A stretch of 64,000 nucleotides of DNA from Lebetimonas sp. JH292 (GCF_000523275.1 NZ_ATHQ01000001.1:1392546-1456545); one strand, 5' to 3'. Numbered from the stretch's first letter, positions 11,315 to 21,224 are shown. The notes: generated by a model from the letters alone, not told the origin. A program made the numbers and translations.

Positions 11315-12679
11315 ATGGAATTTATTAAAGGAAAAGGTCAAGTTAAAGCAGAAATTATTATAAACGGAGCAAAAAAATTCGAAGAATACGGATTTAACGG
11401 AAAAGACGGCGAAGTTTTGGTTTTGGCTGAAAAAAAAAGAATTTATGTCGGGATTGAAAAAATCAATGCCGAAAATGTAAAAACAGCAAGTGCCCAAATT
11501 ATAAAATCTCTTAAAAAATATAAATTTGAAAGTGTGGAAATTATGCCTCCAAATACCAAAAAAGAAGAAATTTTAATTTCCTTTTTTGAAGGATTTATAT
11601 TAGGCGATTATGAATTTGACAAATATAAAAGTGAAAAAGCCTCTCATCCGGTTAAAAAAATAGCGATTAATTCAAAAAGAGATTTTGATGAATTAATAAA
11701 AGAAGCAAAAATAAGAGCAAATACAATAAATTTTGTAAGAGATGTCATCAATTCTGTTCCGGATGAAATAACACCGCCAAAACTTGCAGCAATTGCCGAA
11801 GATGTTGCAAAAGAAAACAGACTTGAATGTAAAATTTATGATGAAAATTATTTATATGAAAACGGATATCATGCTTTTTATGCCGTGGGAAAAGCAAGCT
11901 CAAATCCTCCAAGGCTTATTCATTTAACATATAAACCGAAAAATCCTAAAAGAAAAATTGTATTAATCGGTAAGGGGTTATGTTATGACAGCGGGGGGTT
12001 AAGCTTAAAACCCGCCGATTATATGGTAACTATGAAAAGTGATAAATCAGGTGCGGTTACAGTTCTTGGAATTATAAAAGCTGTAAGTGAGCTTAAACTC
12101 GATATAGAAGTTCATGTCATCTTGGGAGCGGCTGAAAATATGATAGGCGGAAACGCTTATAAACCCGATGATGTATTAAGGGCAAAAAATGGAAAAACTA
12201 TTGAAGTCAGAAATACAGATGCCGAGGGAAGACTTGTTTTGGCTGACTGTCTGTGTTACGCTGATGAAGAAATTAAAGAATATGATGAAATTTATGATTT
12301 TGCCACTCTTACAGGAGCTTGTGTCGTAGGCCTTGGAGATTATACAGCCGGTGCAATGGGCTTTAATAAAGAAAAAATAGAAAATATTATTAAAAATGCG
12401 CAATTGGCTGGTGAACATTTTGCATATCTTCCGTTTAATAAATATTTGCCAAAACTGTTAAAGAGCAATATTGCCGATATCTGTAACATTGCTTCAAGCA
12501 GATACGGCGGTGCGCTTACTGCTGGAGTGTTTTTGAGTGAGTTTGTAAAAAATAAAGACAAATGGACTCATTTGGATATTGCCGGACCAGCATTTGTAGA
12601 AAAAGAGTGGGGATTTAATCCCCACGGTGCAAGCGGATTCGGGGTTGATACGTTTATAAACTACTTAAAATCTCTTTGA
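11315..12679 (+). CDS. pepA: Cytosol (leucyl) aminopeptidase, M17 family
   Basis: Two-metal aminopeptidase removing N-terminal residues from peptides. The 454 residues include an N-terminal macro-like domain and the C-terminal catalytic domain. Metal and active-site motifs are GKGLCYDSGGLSLKP, MKSDKSGA, and the M17 signature NTDAEGRLVLAD. The start codon follows an AGGAGG ribosome site inside the end of dedA. It ends the operon; the spacer before ychF carries a new promoter. Confidence 0.95.
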   Translation: MEFIKGKGQVKAEIIINGAKKFEEYGFNGKDGEVLVLAEKKRIYVGIEKINAENVKTASAQIIKSLKKYKFESVEIMPPNTKKEEILISFFEGFILGDYEFDKYKSEKASHPVKKIAINSKRDFDELIKEAKIRANTINFVRDVINSVPDEITPPKLAAIAEDVAKENRLECKIYDENYLYENGYHAFYAVGKASSNPPRLIHLTYKPKNPKRKIVLIGKGLCYDSGGLSLKPADYMVTMKSDKSGAVTVLGIIKAVSELKLDIEVHVILGAAENMIGGNAYKPDDVLRAKNGKTIEVRNTDAEGRLVLADCLCYADEEIKEYDEIYDFATLTGACVVGLGDYTAGAMGFNKEKIENIIKNAQLAGEHFAYLPFNKYLPKLLKSNIADICNIASSRYGGALTAGVFLSEFVKNKDKWTHLDIAGPAFVEKEWGFNPHGASGFGVDTFINYLKSL

Positions 12680-12723
12680 TTCTCCTTCTTATTTTCCCAA
12701 AATAAAAAATAATTAAAATAAGA

Positions 12724-12729
12724 TATAAT
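12724..12729 (+). promoter_or_regulatory. Probable -10 box for ychF
   Basis: A perfect TATAAT lies 28 bases before the ychF start codon, in the only spacer (77 bases) of this stretch. It is AT-rich upstream without a clear -35 box, as usual for Campylobacterota sigma-70 promoters. Confidence 0.55.
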
Positions 12730-12756
12730 TTCATAAAAACTAAGGAGAAAATATAT

Positions 12757-13851
12757 ATGAAAGTTGGAATTGTCGGACTGCCTAATGTTGGAAAATCCAC
12801 CACGTTTAATGCACTTACAAAAACACAAAATGCTGAAGCTCAAAATTATCCGTTTTGTACAATAGAACCTAATAAAGCTATAGTTCCTGTACCGGATGAA
12901 AGAGTTGACGAGCTTGCCAAAATAGTAAATCCAAATAGAATTCAATATTCAACCATAGAATTTGTAGATATTGCGGGACTTGTCAAAGGTGCAAGTAAAG
13001 GTGAGGGTCTTGGAAACCAGTTTCTGGCAAACATTCGTGAGACAGATATAATTTTGCATATGGTCAGATGTTTTGAAAATCCTAATGTTATTCATGTGGA
13101 AAACAGCGTAGATCCCATAAGGGATGTGGAAATAATAGAACAGGAACTTTTATATGCCGATATTCAGACTCTTGAAAGAAGGATAGAAAGACTACAAAAA
13201 CAGGCAAAAGGAAGCAAAGAAGCTAAAGCCCAGCTTGAGTTAGCCGAGGAGCTTATGGAATGGCTGGCTGAGGGAAATCCGGTCAGTACTTTTCCAAAAA
13301 AAGATGAAGATGCTTTTAAAATACTTGAAAGAGAACTCAGTTTTTTAACAAATAAAGAAATATTTTACGGAGCAAATGTTGATGAAGAGGGATTGGCTGA
13401 GGACAATGAATATGTAAAAGCTCTAAAAGAATATGCAAATAAAAACAACAGGGAAGTAATAAAACTATGTGCGAAAATAGAAGAAGAAATGGTCGGAATG
13501 AGCGATGAGGAAAGAAAAGAATTTTTAGAGAGTATGGGGGCAAGCGAAAGCGGACTTGATCAGATTATCAAAAAAGCGTATGAAAAACTAAATTTGATAA
13601 GTTATTTTACGGCAGGAAAAATTGAAGTTAGAAGCTGGACGATTAAAAAAGGTACAAAAGCCCCTCAGGCGGCCGGAGTAATACACACAGATTTTGAAAA
13701 AGGATTTATCAGGGCCGAAGTTATAAGTTATGAGGATTTTATAAAATATAATGGCGAACAGGGTGCAAAAGAAGCCGGCGTTATGAGGCTGGAAGGAAAA
13801 GAATATATTGTAAAAGACGGTGATGTAATGCATTTTAGGTTTAATGTATGA
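12757..13851 (+). CDS. ychF: Redox-regulated ATPase/GTPase YchF (Obg-like)
   Basis: Universal P-loop NTPase associated with ribosomes and oxidative stress control. At 364 residues it is full length. G1 is [15 protein letters not shown]3 is [19 protein letters not shown], and a central coiled-coil and a C-terminal TGS domain ([19 protein letters not shown]) follow. Start selected from TAAGGAG upstream. The stop overlaps the rlmI-like start by ATGA. Confidence 0.96.
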   Translation: MKVGIVGLPNVGKSTTFNALTKTQNAEAQNYPFCTIEPNKAIVPVPDERVDELAKIVNPNRIQYSTIEFVDIAGLVKGASKGEGLGNQFLANIRETDIILHMVRCFENPNVIHVENSVDPIRDVEIIEQELLYADIQTLERRIERLQKQAKGSKEAKAQLELAEELMEWLAEGNPVSTFPKKDEDAFKILERELSFLTNKEIFYGANVDEEGLAEDNEYVKALKEYANKNNREVIKLCAKIEEEMVGMSDEERKEFLESMGASESGLDQIIKKAYEKLNLISYFTAGKIEVRSWTIKKGTKAPQAAGVIHTDFEKGFIRAEVISYEDFIKYNGEQGAKEAGVMRLEGKEYIVKDGDVMHFRFNV

Positions 13852-15020
13852 AAGTAGAAATAACTAAAGAGGCTTTCCAAAAATTAAAAAAAAGATTTCC
13901 ATGGGTTTATAAAAACGAACTGATAAATATTCCCGATTGCGACAAAGGAAGTGTTGTCGATTTGATTTATAACGGAGAATATGTGGCAACTGCTTTTATA
14001 AACCCTTTAAGTAAGATCAGTGCAAGGGTTATAAGTTTTGAAAAAACACAAATTGAGAGGAAATTTTTTTATGAAAGAATTAAAAAAGCTTTAAAAAACA
14101 GGGGTGCCGATTTAAATAGTAAAAATATTATGTTAAGTTTGGAGAAAAAATTTTATTCTAATTCTCTTAGACTTATACACTCAGAAGCGGATTTTCTACC
14201 GGGACTTATCGTAGACAAATACGGAGATAATCTTGTTGTTTCTTTTACAACTGCCGGAATGGATAATTTTAAGGGCGTTATTATTGAAATTTTAATAGAT
14301 TTGTTAAATCCAAAAGGCATATATGAAAAAGGTGATAAAATAAGGCAAAAAGAGGGATTAGAAATTATAAATGAAACTCTTTTTGGAAATGTGGATGATG
14401 AATTTTTGATAATTGAAAATGATAAAAAATTTTTAACCAATTTAAAAGAAGGTCAAAAAACAGGGTTTTTTCTTGATCAGAGAAAAAACAGAAAAATTGT
14501 AGGTGAATATGGTAATAAAAAGATATTAGATTTGTTTGCAAACGCAGGAGGATTTGGAATATATGCAAATGCCCATTTTACTAAATTTGTAGAAATTTCT
14601 GCTTTAGCCTGTTCTCAGATAGAAAAAAACTGCGAATTAAATAATATTAACAATTATGAAATAATAAAAGCCGATGTATTTAAATTTTTGGAAAATGAAA
14701 AAGAGAAATATGATTTAATAATAATTGATCCTCCGGCATTTGCAAAAAATAAAAAAGCTAAAAGAGGTGCGCTTAAAGGATGGAAATATTTAATTGTAAA
14801 TTCGCTTAATATTCTTGAAAATAATGGATATTTGGCACTTTTTAGCTGTTCTAATGCCATTAATTCAAGAGACTTGTTGGATTTGGCGTTAAGTAGTAGT
14901 ATAATAAACAAATGCAATTTGGAAGTTATTGAATTTCTTAAACAGGATGTTGACCATCCGTATATTTTGAATATTCCAAATTCGCTTTATTTAACAGGAG
15001 TACTCTTAAGGAGGGTATAA
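13848..15020 (+). CDS. Class I SAM-dependent rRNA methyltransferase (RlmI-like)
   Basis: Probable 23S rRNA cytosine-C5 methyltransferase. The 390 residues have an N-terminal PUA-like domain (about 1-75), a linker, and a Rossmann methyltransferase domain. The SAM-binding segment is ILDLFANAGGFGIYA, an acidic motif follows, and IIDPPAFAKNKK is the family's DPPxF catalytic motif. Coupled to ychF upstream and to the truncated sixA-like gene downstream. Target specificity cannot be read from sequence. Confidence 0.88.
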   Translation: MKVEITKEAFQKLKKRFPWVYKNELINIPDCDKGSVVDLIYNGEYVATAFINPLSKISARVISFEKTQIERKFFYERIKKALKNRGADLNSKNIMLSLEKKFYSNSLRLIHSEADFLPGLIVDKYGDNLVVSFTTAGMDNFKGVIIEILIDLLNPKGIYEKGDKIRQKEGLEIINETLFGNVDDEFLIIENDKKFLTNLKEGQKTGFFLDQRKNRKIVGEYGNKKILDLFANAGGFGIYANAHFTKFVEISALACSQIEKNCELNNINNYEIIKADVFKFLENEKEKYDLIIIDPPAFAKNKKAKRGALKGWKYLIVNSLNILENNGYLALFSCSNAINSRDLLDLALSSSIINKCNLEVIEFLKQDVDHPYILNIPNSLYLTGVLLRRV

Positions 15021-15268
15021 TGAAAAAATTTTTATTTATCAGACATTCTTTGGCGATGGAAAAGTATGAGTTTAGAGGACATGACTTTGACAGGCCGCTG
15101 ATAGAAAAAGGAAAAATCAGGGCAAAAGAATTTTTTAAGGCCGTTAAAAACATTTATCCTGTAATAAATTTTATAATTACTTCAAAAGCAACACGTGCAA
15201 AAGAAACTGCCGAAATTTTAAAAGAATTTTATCCTAATGCTGAATTTAGAAGCGGTAAATTTGAATGA
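15020..15268 (+). pseudogene. Histidine phosphatase (SixA-like), 3' half deleted
   Basis: Phosphohistidine phosphatase fragment of 82 residues. The N-terminal catalytic motif FIRHSLAM, the segment RPLIEKGKIRA and the conserved TSKATRAKETAEIL are present, but the family runs to about 160 residues and the second catalytic histidine region is absent. After FYPNAEF the sequence runs straight into ubiD in another frame. This is best explained by one deletion that took the end of this gene and the start of ubiD. SixA-like proteins remove phosphate from histidine phosphotransfer proteins; that role is inferred from the family only. Confidence 0.8.
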
Positions 15269-16670
15269 TTTGCCGATTTTAAAAACCTGGCCTCTTGACG
15301 GCGGTAAATTTATAACAATGGGACAGGTTTATACAAAAAGTATTGACGGAGAGAGCAGAAATGTCGGAATGTACAGACTTCAGATATATGATAATAAAAG
15401 ACTTGGACTTCACTGGCAGATTCATAAAGACAGTGCACATCTGTTTTGGGAATATAAAAAAGCGGGGCTTAAAATGCCTGTAAGTATTGCAATAGGGGGA
15501 GACCCTCTTTATACATGGTGTGCAACGGCCCCAATGCCGCCCGGGATATTTGAACTTATGCTTTATGGATTTATAAGAAGAGAAAATCCAAAACTTGTAA
15601 AATGCATAAGCAATGATTTGGAAGTGCCCTCAGATGCGGATATAGTGATTGAAGGATGGTGTAATCCGAATGAAATAGAAATTGAAGGGATGTTCGGAGA
15701 CCATACCGGGTATTATACGCTTAAAAAGCCTTTTCCTGTTATGAATGTAGAGGTTATTACTACAAAAAAAGAACCTGTATATTATGCAACGGTTGTGGGC
15801 AAACCCCCTTTGGAAGACAAATATATGGGGTATGCAACCGAGAGGATTTTTCTGCCTCTTATAAAAACTACGGCTCCGGATTTAATTGATTATGCAATGC
15901 CTGAAAACGGAGTTTTTCATAATCTGATTTTGGCAAAAATTGCTCCAAGATACCCGGGACATTCTCTTCAAATAATGCACTCTTTATGGGGAACGGGACA
16001 GATGAGCTTTGTAAAACATGCTGTTTTTGTTGGGGATGATGCACCGGCCCTTAGGGATTATAAAAATTTAACAAGATATATTTTAAATAATTTTGATAAA
16101 GAAAAAATTTTAATTTCAAAAGGAATAGTTGATGAGCTTGATCATTCAAGCATTGAAGAACTGGTCGGCGGAAAACTTGGAATAGACGCAACTAAAAGTG
16201 AAAAATTAAAAGTGAAAAATGAAAAATTGAATATTTTAAGCGATGAAGAATTGTTAAAAAAATTAAAAGAAATTGAACCATTAATTGAAGGAGTAAAGCA
16301 GTATTTTACCGATACGAAAAATCCAATATGCGTAATTAAATATAAAAAAGAAAAAAAAGCCCGTGATATTTTTGAGAATATTAAAGCTTTAAAAAATAAT
16401 ATAAGAATAGTTGTTTTTATAAATACTAATGAGACAAATAACCCTTATATGCTTGTGTGGAGAGTAACAAACAATATTGACGCTTTGCGTGATGTCTGGA
16501 TAGATGAAATAATAGGAATTGACGGGACAAATAAAAATAAGCTTGACGGATTTAAGCGTGAATGGCCGCCAGATGTTGATGTGGAACAAAAAGTTATAGA
16601 AAAGTTACAAAAATTAGGATTGATTGAGGGAATTAGTGAAGAAGAACTCAGAAAATACCAGATAATATAA
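15237..16670 (+). pseudogene. ubiD: UbiD family decarboxylase, N-terminus deleted
   Basis: Prenylated-FMN-dependent decarboxylase of quinone biosynthesis (ubiquinone, or the futalosine menaquinone route in Campylobacterota). The 477 residues start at a point equivalent to roughly residue 110-125 of the usual ~600-residue protein, in the segment SLPILKTWPLDGG. Conserved blocks include SIAIGGDPLYTWCATAP, EIEGMFGDHTGYYT, VVGKPPLEDKYMGYATERI and ENGVFHNLILAKI. The ATG used here lies inside the sixA reading frame and is probably not a native start. At 16200-16240 an A-rich repeat is read in frame (KSEKLKVKNEKLN). Confidence 0.85.
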
Positions 16671-16679
16671 AGGCAGAAG

Positions 16680-17042
16680 ATGAATTTCAAAGAGATTTTT
16701 TTATTTAAAAATTTAGATGATAAAGATATTAATGAAATTAAGAATTTTATTATTGTAAAAAACCTTAAAAAAGAAGATATAGTTTTTTATGAAAAAGAAG
16801 AACCTCATTATTTACATCTTTTAATAGAAGGAATTGCAAGAGTATATAAGGTTGACAATAAAGGAAACGAACTTATTATTCATAAGTTTTTTGCACCTTC
16901 ACTTATAGCGGAACTTGCAAATTTTGAAAAAATGCCTTATCCGGCAAACTGTGCAATGGAAAGTGACGGAATTATATTAAAAATAGAATTTGAAAAATTT
17001 AAAAAATTTTTAAAAAAAGGAGATGTCTTGGTAAAAAAGGGA
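16680..17042 (+). pseudogene. Crp/Fnr-type regulator, cut by an IS element
   Basis: N-terminal cyclic-nucleotide-binding-like sensor domain (about 120 residues). FLFKNLDDKDINEI starts the beta-roll, and the core carries LLIEGIARVYKVDNKGNELIIHKFF. The C-terminal helix-turn-helix domain is absent because the IS256-family element begins at about 17041. The last residues of the open frame (VKKGLL) are read from the junction. The missing 3' half is not found on the other side of the IS, so a deletion or rearrangement accompanied insertion. No cysteine cluster of the Fnr type is visible. Confidence 0.8.
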
Positions 17043-18342
17043 CTGTTATAAATTCCGTGTCAGTCAAGGTAAAATACTAAAAATGAAAGGACTGACATGG
17101 AGAAATTTAATTTTGACAAAGCAGTAAAAGATTTATTAGCAGGTAAAAAGATAGGTGGGAAAGATGGAGTATTAGCTCCATTAATTAAAGAATTGGTAGA
17201 AGCTGCACTTGAAGCAGAAATAGAATCTCATATTGCAGATGAAGTTTTAGAAGGTAAAAGAAATAGAAGAAACGGTTATAACAAGAAAACAGTTAAATCA
17301 ACATCTGGAGAATTTGAATTAGCTACTCCAAGAGATAGAGAGGGTAGATTTGAGCCTCAAATAATAAAAAAACATCAAACAACGATAAGTGATGAAATAG
17401 AAGAGAAGATATTATCATTATATGCACTTGGAATGAGCTACAAAGATATAAAATCACATATTGAAGAGCTTTATCAAATTTCTATTTCATCCTCTACAAT
17501 AAATACAATAACAGATAAAATCATACCAAAAATCAAAGAGTGGCAATCAAGACCTTTAGAGAATATATATCCATTTGTATTTATGGATGCAATTCATTAT
17601 AAAATTAAAGAAGATGGGAAATATGTAAATAAAGCGGTTTATACTATATTGGGAATTAATATAAGAGGAAAAAAAGAAATTTTAGGACTTTATTTAAGTG
17701 AAAGTGAAGGAGCAAATTTCTGGCTTCAAGTTTTAACAGATTTAAACAACAGAGGAGTAAAAGATATACTTATTGCAAGTGTTGACGGATTAAAAGGATT
17801 TCCGGAAGCCATTAATTCAATATTTCCAAAAACAGAGGTTCAGTTATGTATAATTCATCAGGTTAGGAATTCATTAAAATATGTAGCTTCTAAAGATAAA
17901 AAAGAGTTTATGAAAGATTTAAAAAAAGTATATCAGGCAATATCCAAAGAACAGGCTGAAACTGAACTTGACAATATTGAAGAAAAATGGGGAGATAAAT
18001 ATCCTATAGTCATTAAATCCTGGAGAAACAAGTGGAATAATTTATCTAATTATTTTAAATATCCAAAACCTATAAGAAAAGTAATTTATACAACCAATAT
18101 TATTGAATCGGTTCATAGACAATTCAGAAAACTTACTAAAACTAAAGGCGCTTTTCCAAATGAAAACAGCTTACTGAAATTACTCTATATGGGTATACAA
18201 AATGCAGAGAAAAAATGGACTATGCCTATTAAAAACTGGAATCTTACACTCTCTCAACTGGCAATTTTCTTTGAGGGAAGACTGGATGATGCTTTAAAGT
18301 TATGATATAATCTCTTCAGTTGACACGGAATTTTGAACGGTC
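17041..18342 (+). mobile_element. IS256-family insertion sequence, copy 1 (apparently complete)
   Basis: About 1.3 kb element bounded by imperfect inverted repeats of about 23 bases. The left end reads GACTGTTATAAATTCCGTG and the right end, read inward, carries GACCGTTCAAAATTCCGTG. It carries one transposase gene and is the only copy here with an undamaged frame and both ends inside the window. No clear 8-9 base target duplication flanks it. An outward-facing TATAAT (18306-18311) lies beyond the transposase stop and could drive downstream transcription. The same element occurs at 22870-24024 (reverse) and from 63503. Confidence 0.9.
17097..18305 (+). CDS. IS256-family transposase
   Basis: DDE transposase of the Mutator/IS256 group, 402 residues, the usual length. 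The N-terminal DNA-binding part (1-150) includes AEIESHIADEVLEGKRNRRN. The catalytic acids are in FMDAIHYK, SVDGLKGFPEA and TTNIIESVHRQFRK, and the conserved C/H segment CIIHQVRNSLKYV lies between the second and third. The ATG is the last bases of an 8-bp inverted repeat (17058-17065 with 17090-17097), so the start would be masked in transcripts entering from outside. Appears intact. Confidence 0.95.
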   Translation: MEKFNFDKAVKDLLAGKKIGGKDGVLAPLIKELVEAALEAEIESHIADEVLEGKRNRRNGYNKKTVKSTSGEFELATPRDREGRFEPQIIKKHQTTISDEIEEKILSLYALGMSYKDIKSHIEELYQISISSSTINTITDKIIPKIKEWQSRPLENIYPFVFMDAIHYKIKEDGKYVNKAVYTILGINIRGKKEILGLYLSESEGANFWLQVLTDLNNRGVKDILIASVDGLKGFPEAINSIFPKTEVQLCIIHQVRNSLKYVASKDKKEFMKDLKKVYQAISKEQAETELDNIEEKWGDKYPIVIKSWRNKWNNLSNYFKYPKPIRKVIYTTNIIESVHRQFRKLTKTKGAFPNENSLLKLLYMGIQNAEKKWTMPIKNWNLTLSQLAIFFEGRLDDALKL

Positions 18343-18459
18343 TCTTAAAGAATAGGAGTTTTACTTTATCTCAACTTGCAATTTTCTTTGAAGGAAGATT
18401 AGATGATGCTTTAAACTTATGATATAATCTCCTCAGCTGACACGGAATTATGAACGGTC
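18343..18459 (+). mobile_element. Remnant of a second, diverged IS256-type 3' end
   Basis: Directly after copy 1, about 117 bases resemble the last part of the transposase gene and the right inverted repeat (CTCAACTTGCAATTTTCTTT, then a TATAAT and a GACACGGAATTATGAACGGT end). They differ by scattered substitutions from copy 1, so this is an older relative and not a simple tandem copy. A comparable doubling of the right end is seen at copy 2. Confidence 0.75.
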
Positions 18460-18480
18460 TCGAATTATAAGATTTATGGC

Positions 18481-18675
18481 CTAAAAACTGTTTTGGTTTA
18501 AAGAAGAAGTTAAAATTTCAAAGCCTCTTTGGGCATGAAGTTCAAGATATTTTTCTAATTCTTTTTCATTTTTAAATTCAATATTATCATTATTAGCTAC
18601 CATTAAAGCAATAATATCTGTATAAAGTTTTGCAATTTTTGGGATACTTTCTTCTATGAATTTTGTTGTTCGCAT
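18481..18675 (-). CDS. Small hypothetical protein downstream of dndD remnant
   Basis: A 64-residue open frame (MRTTKFIEESIPKIAKLY at its start), acidic and probably helical. It reads on the same strand as, and just downstream of, the DndD-like remnant, so it may be the last gene of a former DNA phosphorothioation operon. It does not resemble DndE in what I can see. Function unknown; it may itself be truncated near the IS remnant. Confidence 0.4.
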   Translation of the reverse strand: MRTTKFIEESIPKIAKLYTDIIALMVANNDNIEFKNEKELEKYLELHAQRGFEILTSSLNQNSF

Positions 18676-19393
18676 TTTTTAACCTTTGGTAATGTAGGAG
18701 TTAAGCAATATCTATCTGAAATATGCTTATTTAAAAGTTCAAATTCTTCAGCCCTAAGTTCACTAGGAGTAGGAAGCATTATTACCTGAGCATTAGGATA
18801 AAATTGGAATATGTTTTCCTAAATATTCACTTACTCCCCAAATTAAAGAAGTGGCAATAATTTGTTTTTGCCCAGAAGATGCTGAGAGGACTTAAATTAA
18901 TGTCAGATTTTATATTCTTTAAGCAATTCAAAATTTTTTTGATTTAAGAGATAATTTTATTTCTTTTAATACATTTATACTGTCATTTACGGTATTTATT
19001 TTTTCTTGGATTAATCTATTTTTGAACTCTATTTTAGTCTCTTTTTCTTTTTATATTAATAATTTTAGAAAGTTCTTCTCATAATATTTCATATCTAAGT
19101 AGGACTTAAAAGCAAATTAATTTTTCAAATTCTTTTAAAGCTTTCTTTTTCGTTTTCTATATTTTTTTAATAAAATTTTTAAAGTCATATATATCAAGTT
19201 TTAATACCGATTCAAGCATTTCTTTCAATTCTTTATTTTCAAAATTTGAGAGTTCTTGAATTTTTTCTCCATCAAAGAAAAAGAACTTATTCAAACTTTT
19301 AGGAAAATAACTTGTTTCAATTTCAATTTTAGCATGGTGTTTATTTTTAGTAATTAATCCTTCAAAATTTTCATTTCTATTCTTAATTAACAT
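18676..19393 (-). pseudogene. DndD-like ATPase remnant (DNA phosphorothioation)
   Basis: Broken gene of a DndD-type SMC-like ATPase, which works with DndC in DNA sulfur modification. The clearest piece (19157-19393) contains FFFFDGEKIQELSNFE and LESVLKLDIYDFKNFIKKI, the region that follows the N-terminal half of the DndD ATPase. Downstream on the minus strand, coiled-coil-like fragments in shifting frames and a C-terminal piece reading AQVIMLPTPSELRAEEFELL are visible. The Walker A end and most of the coiled coil are missing. The start overlaps the end of the dndC remnant, as expected for an operon. Confidence 0.6.
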
Positions 19394-20040
19394 CTATTTT
19401 ACCTTTAGCAAAGCTTGTTATTACTTCATCTAAATGTTTATATATATTTTTTCTAATTAATCCTTTTGCGTTATATTCATTTAAAAAGTCTCCATCGTTT
19501 TCCCATTCATGCTGTATTTGAATTATTTCTTCATCCAAAATTAGTTTTTTCCCTTTTAATTTATTTTTTAATTGATTTTATCAAACAACTTATGCCTGAA
19601 AATATTCTACTGTACATACCCAACATCCAAATCTTGTCTTGCCACAGCTTGGGTCTTGTGGATTTAAAGCTATTAGAAGATAAAAAAACACTATTGTGTT
19701 TAGTAAAACCTATGAAATTTAATTCTCTTTTTTCTATATTTGATTCAGCCTTCCTAACTCCAAGAAGCATTACAATAGATTTATATTTATGTGCTAAAGA
19801 AGTTAAATATTTTGTTGCTGGTTTTATTTTTAGTCTTTCTGTACACCATCTAAATGAGGCATTTGGTGCTGGATATCTAATTTCAGGTTTTTATATTTCT
19901 GTAATAATTGGCATTTCCAGCAACTATAAATACTTTTTTTCTTTTTTCAGAAGGTAACTCAAGAAGCATTTCTATTGTAAGATGCAATACTGTAGTAGAA
20001 CAACCCATGGACGTGAATCTTTTAAGAATTCTTCTTTCAT
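19387..20040 (-). pseudogene. DndC-like PAPS-reductase-family remnant (DNA phosphorothioation)
   Basis: Minus-strand remnant of DndC, the PP-loop ATP pyrophosphatase that activates sulfur for phosphorothioate DNA. Reading across frames gives TTVLHLTIEMLLELPSEKR, then YPAPNASFRWCTERLKIKP and MLLGVRKAES, the last two being hallmark DndC motifs, then a tail LILDEEIIQIQHEWENDGD. The SGGKDS PP-loop expected just before TTVLHL is missing, apparently by a deletion of about 20 bases at about 20010. An in-frame TAA also interrupts the part before the RWCTERLK motif. Not functional. Confidence 0.65.
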
Positions 20041-20260
20041 TATTTTTTTTGTTTTTTTTATTAAATTATCTAAAAAAAGCATAAAAACATTAAAAAGGAA
20101 ATGTTTAAAGTCATAAAATTTAAAAGGAACATTTGAAGTTTTTAAAGAAAATTTCGTAATATATTGGATATTTGTGTTTCAATTTATTTAAAATATTTAT
20201 GAGTTCCTCATTATTGTGAATATTTTATTTTTATTTAAAGGTTTAAAAAAATTTTTAATA

Positions 20261-20580
20261 CTATTTTTTTTCAAGAGTATCATTATTTTTTGATAAATTA
20301 TTTTCTATTGTTAGAAAATTATGTAATAAATACTTAGTAACAATTAAAGATTTTTCTAAATCTTGTGTTTGTAAAAAATTCTTAAAAAGCAAAAAAGTGA
20401 TATTTGAAAATTTTATAATATTCGTTGAAAAATACTGAGACAAATTTGGATTAGTTAATCTAAAAAATAACTCTTGCATATTTTGTAGTATAGTATCATT
20501 TATAGATTTATTAAAAACACTTGGAGGAGTATTTGATAGTTTAAATTAAGAGAATTTTTTTTGATATTAAAGATTCTTTA
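20261..20580 (-). pseudogene. AT-rich hypothetical remnant upstream of dndC
   Basis: An open stretch (best seen at 20261-20479, MQELFFRLTNPNLSQYF) that continues in frame upstream as SINDTILQN without a convincing start. Composition is very AT-rich and helical. It sits where the first gene of a dnd operon would be, but I recognise no DndB motif. Between 20041 and 20260 there is only AT-rich sequence with short open pieces. Function unknown. Confidence 0.3.
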
Positions 20581-20639
20581 TTCAAATTTAATTTAATTCA
20601 ATTTGTTTTAGTTTTAGTAAGTTTATAAAAAAAAATTTA

Positions 20640-21190
20640 AAAATTAATAAAAAAAATCCGAATAGCCAAAGCGGAATCTTATTTCCGCTGCCAATTTCCA
20701 TAGCATCAACAACTATATAAGCATATTTAAATTTTTTATATGTTTTTTTGTTTTATTTTAATTTCAAAAGGATACTCATTTATTTCAAAATTTTTTTCAG
20801 GCTTTCTAATAATTTTTTATATGTCATATTATGTCTTTGGCATATCCATTTTTATAAGAAGTTCTTGCATATTTGGTTTAAAAGGATGAGAGATGCAAAC
20901 ATTGAAAACAAAAAGGCTAATAGTTTTTTTTAACATTCCATATGCACTTCTACTTAAATCAGCTTTTGCATGATCAATTGATTTTTTAAGCCTTTTTTAA
21001 AAATTTGCCATATTCTTTAAAAAAAGTATCTGCTATTTCAAAAAGATTTTCTGCATCAATCCATATATAATTTTTCATTTAAGAAGTGTCGTAGTTTTCC
21101 CCACACCTCTTGCACCCATAATTGCTAATAGTTTTTCATCTTTTTTTAATTCCTCATAAAAATACCTCTTATAAGTAGTATTTAAATTTT
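20640..21190 (-). pseudogene. AAA_14/DUF4143-type ATP-binding protein remnant
   Basis: Broken minus-strand gene. The upstream part reads ELKKDEKLLAIMGARGVGKT, a Walker A typical of the AAA_14 plus DUF4143 ATPases, followed by a frame change and IWIDAENLFEIADTFF. The downstream end reads AYIVVDAMEIGSGNKIPLWL, close to the characteristic C-terminus of this family in Campylobacterota. The middle (about 200 residues) is missing or scrambled. These ATPases are common genomic orphans whose function is not settled. An 18-base palindrome lies just upstream. Confidence 0.6.
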
Positions 21191-21224
21191 TAAGAAGTAT
21201 AACTAGAAAGAATTATAGCAAAAT

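Noticed and set aside
19466..19957. Plus-strand 163-codon frame
   Set aside because: The minus strand of the same bases reads DndC motifs (RWCTERLK, LLGVRKAES), so the plus frame is a shadow.
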